Origin: Pleurotus ostreatus/Saccharomyces cerevisiae fusant
Taxonomy: Eukaryota > Opisthokonta
Assembly: GCA_024196135.1 (NCBI GenBank)
Contig: JAMQCK010001149.1
Coordinates: forward strand, 1 to 11,449
Length of the DNA stretch: 11,449 nucleotides
Reading direction: 5' to 3'
Part shown: in pieces, positions 9,201 to 11,449 of the stretch
How positions within the stretch are numbered: position 1 is the first letter of the stretch
Layout: each line of letters opens with the position of its first letter
Made by a program: the position numbers and the translations under genes
Notes under the pieces: generated by a model
What the model was told of the DNA's origin: nothing
The model's input: the letters and a program-made list of their open reading frames with translations, nothing else
The model's database searches: none

Positions 9201-10779
9201 CAGGCGATCCCGACTTCAGCTTCGTCCAGAGCCAGAAGCCAACTGCTCGATTGAGATGCCCCCCGCTATTCGCCAACTCGTACACCATCGCGAGGTACTC
9301 GACCGCTGTCGACTTGTCCCCATCCCAGGCGGGAACTTGGTCCGTTTTCAAGCTGGCCTGCACCGTCGGCGCAGTCGGGGGGTACGGGAGTAGCGGCGCC
9401 ACGTCATCGTCATCTTCGTTGAGGTCGATCGCGTCGTCCGAATCGGAGTCGTCGTCGCTGTTATCGTCGTCCTCATCGCCGTCGCCGCCTCCGTCTGGTG
9501 GATCTCCTCCTCGACCCGGCGCCTTGCGGCTAGCGGAGCTCTCCTTTCCGGGAGGCTGGTGCGGCGGCCCCGGGTTGAGCTTCCTCAAGGCTTTACCGCC
9601 ACCCTCCGAAGTACTCTTGCGGCTTTGGCGCTCGTCATGTTTCCTCTTTGACTTCCTTTTCTTCTTGCGCTCCTGGAGCGTGGCGGATGCGGAGTCGTCG
9701 ACGTCCAGGTCACCTATGCGCGACAGCGAGCCGAAATACGATGCAGCCCGCTCGCCTTCCTCTCGTGCTTTCCCTTTCTTCCCTGGGTGTGAGAGCGCAT
9801 CACCCGCCGTAGAGGGGTCGTCTGCAGGCTTCGGAAGAAAAGAAATCGTCTTCTTGGCCTGCGCTGAGGGGTTCCAATAATTCTCATATGTTGTGTTCCC
9901 GCTCCACGGTTCTCGCACTTGCGTCGGGTCGGTGTACGCTTTAAGCACGCCCTGCTCGTAGTAGCGAATCTCCGGCTCAGCCTCCGGGAGGCGTTCGGGG
10001 AAAGCTCTAAGAAGCGGCGACGGAGGTTTCCTGATATCCTCCGGTCTGAGTAGGCGGAAGCGATTGCGTTGCTCCGTCGGGCGGCCCGTATTCGACGGCA
10101 AGTAACTCGGTACAGCCCCCATGAGGTATCTCAGCTTTTCGCCGTCGTCCTGGATGAGCGGTAGCTCCCTGTAGACCGATCCTGGCGTCGTCAAGGGCGA
10201 CAGCGTGGGGGGAGTCTCTCCGGCTACCCTCGCTTCCGCTTGGTCCCTCAGCTTACGGTACTTGCTCAGAGCCGCGGTGCAGCGCGTGTTGAGCCCACTC
10301 CAGGCTAGGTGAAGCTCAGACATCGAGCCGGCATTTTCGAGATTGCGCGTGATGACATTCTCGCGGTCGAAGTACCAGTACGTAGGTTCGTCGTCCAAGT
10401 CGCGCAGCACGGCGGGAGCCATCGAGTCGAGGATCTTCTGCGTCAGGCTGATGACCGAATGCACCAGGTCCATCAGCTCTGGTCGCAGGACGAAACGCGG
10501 GTACCTCCTGCCTGCTGCCACTCCCCGGTCGAGCACGTCCTCAGGGCAGAGGTTGCGGTGATTAATGAGCCAGTCCAAGCGTCCCCGAGCCGTACGAAAC
10601 TCTACCCGCGGCTGCGAGGGATCGTCCATATCGTGTAGAAGGTGGTACGCCGTATTGAGTATAGCGCGTCGCGTATCGCGCTGCTCCTTCTCGCCGTCGC
10701 CCCTCGACCTTCGTCCATCATCGCCGAGTTCGGCAGCAGCACCATCGCCGCTCACTCCTGCTCGGCTGGAGTCGCCCAT
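3262..10779 (-). CDS. Gag-Pol polyprotein of a Ty3/gypsy chromovirus
   Basis: This is one uninterrupted frame ending in TAG at 3262-3264. It supplies all the structural and enzymatic proteins of the element. The frame is open upstream to a TGA near 11077, but the first in-frame ATG is at 10779 (context CTC-ATG-G, weak at -3), giving 2505 aa. A GTG at 11043 would add 88 aa but is not a usual fungal start. Residues here and below are numbered from that GTG, so the ATG is residue 89. Domains in order: Gag N-terminal region 89-565 with a polybasic tract 459-468 and an acidic tract about 522-548; capsid-like segment about 566-800; zinc knuckle 843-856; protease about 1010-1140; RT about 1480-1670; RNase H about 1758-1935; integrase about 2150-2500; chromodomain 2537-2593. 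There is no frameshift or stop between gag and pol, so the Gag:Pol ratio is presumably set after translation, as in other single-ORF elements. The exact start is uncertain. Confidence 0.95.
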   Translation of the reverse strand: MGDSSRAGVSGDGAAAELGDDGRRSRGDGEKEQRDTRRAILNTAYHLLHDMDDPSQPRVEFRTARGRLDWLINHRNLCPEDVLDRGVAAGRRYPRFVLRPELMDLVHSVISLTQKILDSMAPAVLRDLDDEPTYWYFDRENVITRNLENAGSMSELHLAWSGLNTRCTAALSKYRKLRDQAEARVAGETPPTLSPLTTPGSVYRELPLIQDDGEKLRYLMGAVPSYLPSNTGRPTEQRNRFRLLRPEDIRKPPSPLLRAFPERLPEAEPEIRYYEQGVLKAYTDPTQVREPWSGNTTYENYWNPSAQAKKTISFLPKPADDPSTAGDALSHPGKKGKAREEGERAASYFGSLSRIGDLDVDDSASATLQERKKKRKSKRKHDERQSRKSTSEGGGKALRKLNPGPPHQPPGKESSASRKAPGRGGDPPDGGGDGDEDDDNSDDDSDSDDAIDLNEDDDDVAPLLPYPPTAPTVQASLKTDQVPAWDGDKSTAVEYLAMVYELANSGGHLNRAVGFWLWTKLKSGSPVWQWFMTLSDSLKAYMKRSAHKFLYVIQRDYLGPKWVKRLATEFQFHSYRELKHRHETPSQFIYRRILTARALAFAEMNSREEVRLILSAAPSSWGIVLVPSTIRSTDQLSSRVLEFEEDLMNSSKSTGGELRSQIASVLKELGSTSSASASRPSMFARRAASAFDAEVEPQAEEGGASAADDEDGVAGDMLAVAYNVVSARERQRPPSKPPFPRDNKVRSKRMPPAPCRACGSPYHWNKECPHWQAFLDRRGEGLLVEDADAEAERAYNVAYYIAEQGFERATPNPTVEQTEEGCKTQEAEEQAPVAYVVQTPSFAMTIEEIEDDYWYEGELLPADSPHVLESIYEEPEVERTGAVSEEARPALWASEQEEDRIYTLVAQALEDMPKPYDTGKVKLKPRIKSIETLKSMGASVLCVKGYLGSDREFEVMLRMDSCASISLLSGKVYDSLKQPPKLLQGAKMKLWQLTDKSVSIRGYCQMPVLIRMDGGTLVEMDVTMYVVDNMTVPVLLGEDFQQAYELSVNRSLEEGTTITFGQTEFTKTAQPLTQTAALRKEVQSVERAYVGERPTHSFLKKAARHRHQRAFKDKKKRAEVEDRTIRAARRVLIKPESVALVPVRGPFDQEGEWLVEKELLSSSRDRPFLVPNTLISSKSPAVPVANTATVPRFIQEGEALGTVSRAEESLDQPKSEDELREYQKHAAFMTTASQLAQAASEEPKATGRGRSEEKAHPKFHMPEECTYEAWKEGKRTFPMPDASSYESWKHSFSRQEEEDHAVQSEQEQVGPKTAEMPEVQDTTWEQFCKELDVGRLPEHLRERAWRMLEKRKGAFALDGKLGNHPAMARIRTQEGAHPVAVPMRGSSPAKKEVMDEQINKWFAQDVIEPSKSPWSAPVVIAYRNGKPRFCVDYRKLNELTIPDEFPIPRQQEILGSLAGAQVLSSLDALSGFTQLRLAPEDIEKTAFRTHRGLFQFKRMPFGLRNGPSIFQRVMQSVLAPYLWLFALVYIDDVVVYSRSFEEHIEHLDKVLGAVEDANITLSPSKCHLFYDSIILLGHKVSRLGLSTHYEKVKAVLEMKRPTCTSELQTFLGMLVYFNAFIPYYSDVCGPLHELLRKGVPWRWGAEQEYAFLQAKKALQRAPVLGHPMEGRPYRLYTDASDHALGCALQQVQPIAVRDLKGTTVYDKIKDAFDKHLPVPRLVSKVSNRTKDVPDPGPWGATMDETVVHIERVIAYWSRTFKGAEARYSTTEREALAAKEALVKFQPYLEGAPVLLVTDHSALQWAKTYENSNRRLASWGAIFSAYSPGLEIIHRAGRVHSNVDPLSRIPRDPPPFATPCPPDTPPLRTDSATAALREEAASRARAARAFVGLSIGECVEDAPEAYATGLRRSSRLARRGAKDEVSAQREPSDEKDEVSAQEGREDAGAAEDEQSNPRRDRETAGRESGEQEQEEADEGDELEEARRRPQYDATFTKPPALVTHISKELASRFKKAYQEEEFWKRRYDEADTLTSAWTPGRRYYKSEDGLLFFLDADYLPRLCVPEAMVDEILLRAHEDPMETAHAGLAKLWGKLYSRFYWRKMKARAEKFIKSCDACQKSKYSSFSKYGTLIPNPIPSAPYESVSMDFIISLPPSNGFDAILVVVDRLTKHAQFIPTNTGINRFEAARLFVRYVASRYGIPASIVSDRDPKWTSDFWTQVAKELRTDLLMSTSHHAQMDGQTEIVNRYLETMLRTYVSHDESLWAEYLPLLEFAYNSTVQRSTGETPFHLLMGFHPRSPMDFWSNNGKLEESAGRLPETTKFLEELKRKRDQARDSIAAAQEEQARLFNKGRRPVPEFKKGDKVLVNPHSLEWIEAEDKPKLRQRWIGPFEIQQRINPNVYRLRMDSRYPGLPIFNFEHLKKYHEGTSSVEDRRAKLPTTRPDVLPDDEYELEKIVEHRWNRRKKKREYLVRWKGFGPHYDTWQTEATLRNSPDVLAEYRRDHGL
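3265..3435 (-). other. C-terminal chromodomain of the integrase
   Basis: The last 57 residues of the polyprotein (2537-2593) read as a chromodomain: YELEKIVEHR, then YLVRWKGFGP, then DTWQTEATL and a C-terminal helix ending just before the stop. The three cage positions known from HP1 correspond to Y2538, W2561 and F2564, all aromatic, so methyl-lysine binding is possible. In chromoviruses this module tethers integration to heterochromatin marked by histone H3 methylation. Whether that holds here is an inference. Its position right after the GPF module is the defining chromovirus layout. Confidence 0.93.
3544..4596 (-). other. Integrase: HHCC zinc site, DD35E core and GPF module
   Basis: This enzyme inserts the cDNA into the genome. 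The N-terminal zinc site is H2164-X7-H2172-X29-C2202-X2-C2205. The catalytic core has D2235 in MDFIISLP, D2295 in VSDRDPKW and E2331 in DGQTEIVN; D2295 and E2331 are exactly 35 residues apart, the DD35E signature. After it, a basic helical stretch leads to the GPF motif at 2476-2478 (WIGPFEI), the GPY/F module typical of Metaviridae integrases. No catalytic residue is missing. The long linker before it (about 1940-2150) is acidic and repetitive. Confidence 0.96.
4960..5020. repeat. In-frame tandem repeat, 39-bp period, in the RNase H-integrase linker
   Basis: 22-bp copies at 4960-4981 and 4999-5020 differ at one base. The period is 39 bp, so the protein carries two units of 13 residues sharing KDEVSAQ. 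It lies in the acidic, low-complexity linker between RNase H and the integrase zinc site. This is a typical slippage duplication in a region under weak constraint. Confidence 0.8.
5239..5772 (-). other. RNase H domain with a 60-residue insertion
   Basis: This domain degrades the RNA strand of the RNA:DNA hybrid during reverse transcription. Catalytic residues visible: D1766 in LYTDAS, E1859/E1861 in STTEREAL, D1886 in LVTDHSAL and D1931 in NVDPLSR. Between LGCALQQV (ends 1779) and VIAYWSR (starts 1840) there are 60 extra residues, where Ty3/gypsy RNases H usually have a turn of roughly 10-15. I recall similar long versions in agaricomycete gypsy polyproteins, which supports the host call, but this is from memory. 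Confidence 0.93.
6034..6606 (-). other. Reverse transcriptase domain
   Basis: This RNA-dependent DNA polymerase copies the element RNA. The fingers start at VIEPSKSPWSAPVV (residues about 1494-1507), followed by KPRFCVDYRKLN. The first catalytic Asp is D1555 in LSSLDALSG. The template-grip motif MPFGL follows, then the catalytic YIDD box at Y1617-I-D1619-D1620, and LGHKVS (1664-1669) closes the palm. All three metal-binding aspartates are present and the spacing is that of Ty3/gypsy RTs. It is joined in frame to RNase H, as in all Metaviridae. Confidence 0.96.
7624..8016 (-). other. Retropepsin-like aspartic protease domain with DSC active-site triplet
   Basis: This domain should cleave Gag-Pol into mature proteins inside the particle, acting as a homodimer. 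The active-site loop is D1048-S-C-A-S, following hydrophobic residues and followed by ISLLSG. The second conserved hydrophobic-Gly motif is VLLG1125-EDF, matching the [IL]LG.DF motif of gypsy proteases about 75 residues later. The spacing and flanks fit the family. The oddity is Cys1050 where the family has Gly (DTG or DSG). This could be a tolerated variant of a fungal subfamily, a mutation in this copy, or an error. Family call fairly sure; activity unknown. Confidence 0.8.
8464..10779 (-). other. Gag region: long N-terminal extension, capsid-like segment and CCHC zinc knuckle
   Basis: Residues 89 to about 450 form a largely helical-looking, otherwise unrecognised region. It is followed by a basic run (residues 459-468, a possible nuclear localisation signal) and a strongly acidic Asp/Glu tract (about 522-548). 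Residues about 566-800, starting near KTDQVPAWDG and containing a W/F/Y-rich stretch with FIYRR, look like the retrotransposon Gag capsid domain. At 8476-8517 a zinc knuckle reads C843-X2-C846-X4-H851-X4-C856, the retroviral nucleocapsid pattern that binds RNA. Gag assembles the cytoplasmic virus-like particle. The part before the capsid segment is close to 480 residues, much longer than in compact elements such as Ty3. The knuckle is certain; the capsid call rests on position and general character. Confidence 0.85.
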
Positions 10780-11132
10780 GAGGTGATCGTCGGGTATGGT
10801 CGGAAGCGCGGCGTACGCGTGTTCTGCATCCGAGATGACTGCTCGAGTAGAGTCGCCGTCTGAGGCTGTGGAAGGGGCGTCTCTCGACGGCGTGGAGGGG
10901 GGAGAAAATCCTAAGCGACCTCCTTTGGAATCGGGAGACTCACCTCGGCGCGGGAAGTGTACCGAAGAGGTACGGACGAGCTGGTGGCTCGCAGGGCAAG
11001 AGGGTGAGGGCCCTTCGTCTCCTCGAGACCCCTTAACGTCCACTCTGTGGAGACCCGGAGCCTCCGAGAGGGTTCACTCGCGGAGACGACGCGTCGACTC
11101 GGGGTGGTCGCCTGCTGGCGAGAAGGAGTAGG

Positions 11133-11157
11133 GGACCGCCGGCAATCCTAGCGGTCC
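11133..11157. repeat. Short inverted repeat in the leader, 7-bp arms
   Basis: GGACCGC (11133-11139) and GCGGTCC (11151-11157) are exact reverse complements around an 11-nt loop. A further near-palindrome GGACGGTCC follows at about 11172-11180. They may form leader RNA structure; the arms are short enough to be chance in GC-rich DNA. Confidence 0.4.
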
Positions 11158-11284
11158 TTACTACTCCACTCGGACGGTCCTAGCCTGTCTGAGTCTCTCG
11201 TAGCGCGAGGCCCTAAGCCGAGCGCGGTCACACGTGTGGTGAAGGTGGAAAAGAAGAAGATAAGATATTCAGAGTGATGCGTGA

Positions 11285-11380
11285 CTACATGTACATAACG
11301 GTTCGTGATAGTAACGTGAGGCGCGCGGCACGTGCACGCGCGCCGTATACGCAAGATATAAGTACAAAGAAGTAAATCAT
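11285..11380 (-). CDS. Short upstream ORF (31 aa) in the leader, doubtful
   Basis: ATG at 11378-11380, TAG at 11285-11287, starting MIYFFVLISCVYGARARAA. The hydrophobic start followed by Arg-rich residues is probably incidental, since the latter are encoded by the GC hairpin. If this part is transcribed, it would be a uORF that ribosomes meet before gag-pol. No family resemblance. Confidence 0.15.
   Translation of the reverse strand: MIYFFVLISCVYGARARAARLTLLSRTVMYM
11320..11344. repeat. GC-rich hairpin in the leader
   Basis: Arms GGCGCGCG (11320-11327) and CGCGCGCC (11337-11344) are exact reverse complements around a 9-nt loop GCACGTGCA that contains the palindrome GCACGTGC. In a retroelement leader such a stem with a self-complementary loop could act in RNA dimerisation or packaging. 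CACGTG is also an E-box for bHLH factors. Both readings are inference. Confidence 0.6.
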
Positions 11381-11449
11381 AGGTACAAGGAACCCGCGAT
11401 AGCACTACAGACAACGGTGAAGACGATACCTTTCCCTAGGACCTCCACA

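Larger units (their letters stand above)
1..11449 (-). mobile_element. Ty3/gypsy chromovirus LTR retrotransposon, internal region, edges cut
   Basis: The domain order gag - protease - RT - RNase H - integrase - chromodomain on the minus strand defines a Metaviridae (Ty3/gypsy) chromovirus. The order RT-RNase H-integrase excludes Ty1/copia, where integrase precedes RT. Two long intact frames are present: gag-pol, then a second ORF in the env position. I compared the two ends by eye (about 1-476 against 11044-11449) and found no LTR-length direct repeat, so the LTRs lie mostly outside. A polypurine tract followed by TG at 31-50 may be the 3' LTR boundary. The internal part is over 11 kb, which is long for this class. 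Both frames are open and nearly all catalytic residues are kept, so I infer a recent, possibly autonomous copy. Host assignment to Basidiomycota is an inference. Confidence 0.93.
10780..11449 (-). other. Leader / possible 5' LTR remnant upstream of gag-pol
   Basis: This stretch precedes the first ATG of gag-pol. Its proximal part (10780-11076) is open in the gag frame without an ATG; a TGA closes it near 11077. It contains a consensus splice donor (CGAG/GTGAGT near 10950), two inverted repeats (11133-11157 and 11320-11344) and a short uORF. No convincing tRNA-complementary primer-binding site starting TGG was found, and no repeat of the 3' end. The 5' LTR boundary therefore cannot be placed. 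Confidence 0.45.

Noticed and set aside
11148..11414. 88-codon minus-strand ORF in the leader
   Set aside because: It has no ATG start and no domain, and its Thr/Arg/Tyr-rich character looks random.
11044..11449. This stretch and 1-476 as a pair of LTRs
   Set aside because: Comparison by eye gave only short matches such as TATGTACAT; no long direct repeat is present.
11436..11449. Sense TGTGGAGGTCC at the window edge as an LTR start or primer-binding site
   Set aside because: There is no copy at the other end and no match to a tRNA 3' end that I can name with confidence. The other TGG sites (near 11040 and 11170) are equally unsupported.

Overview
This window is almost entirely one Ty3/gypsy-class LTR retrotransposon of the chromovirus type, lying on the minus strand, so element 5'->3' runs from about 11449 down to about 1. 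The host is most likely a basidiomycete fungus, probably an agaricomycete. This is an inference from the GC-rich sequence, the gag-pol polyprotein ending in a chromodomain, the long RNase H insertion that I recall from agaricomycete elements, and the style of the second ORF. No host gene, tRNA, rRNA or CRISPR array is visible.

Layout in element order. Positions 11449-10780 are leader sequence and/or part of the 5' LTR, with a strong GC hairpin and one short uORF. Positions 10779-3262 are a single uninterrupted gag-pol frame. In order it encodes a long N-terminal Gag extension, a capsid-like segment, a CCHC zinc knuckle, an aspartic protease, reverse transcriptase, RNase H, an integrase (HHCC zinc site, DD35E core, GPF module) and a C-terminal chromodomain. 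Positions 3261-2979 are a spacer with donor-like splice sequences and a pyrimidine tract. Positions 2978-477 are a second long intact ORF (833 aa from its ATG) in the position where env-like genes sit; it has no envelope features and no named domain I can recognise. Positions 476-1 are non-coding, with a CpG-rich stretch of short repeats, an AT-rich palindromic island, a perfect hairpin, and a G-rich polypurine tract followed by TG that may mark the start of the 3' LTR.

In the general model for such elements, Gag builds the particle, the protease cuts the polyprotein, RT/RNase H copies the RNA, integrase inserts the cDNA, and the chromodomain may steer insertion to marked chromatin. Both long frames are unbroken and the catalytic residues of RT, RNase H and integrase are present, so this looks like a young, possibly active copy. 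The protease is the exception, with DSC where DSG or DTG is usual. No LTR pair, primer-binding site or target-site duplication can be shown inside the window, so the element is probably cut by both window edges. The most interesting items are the unknown post-pol ORF and how it might be expressed.
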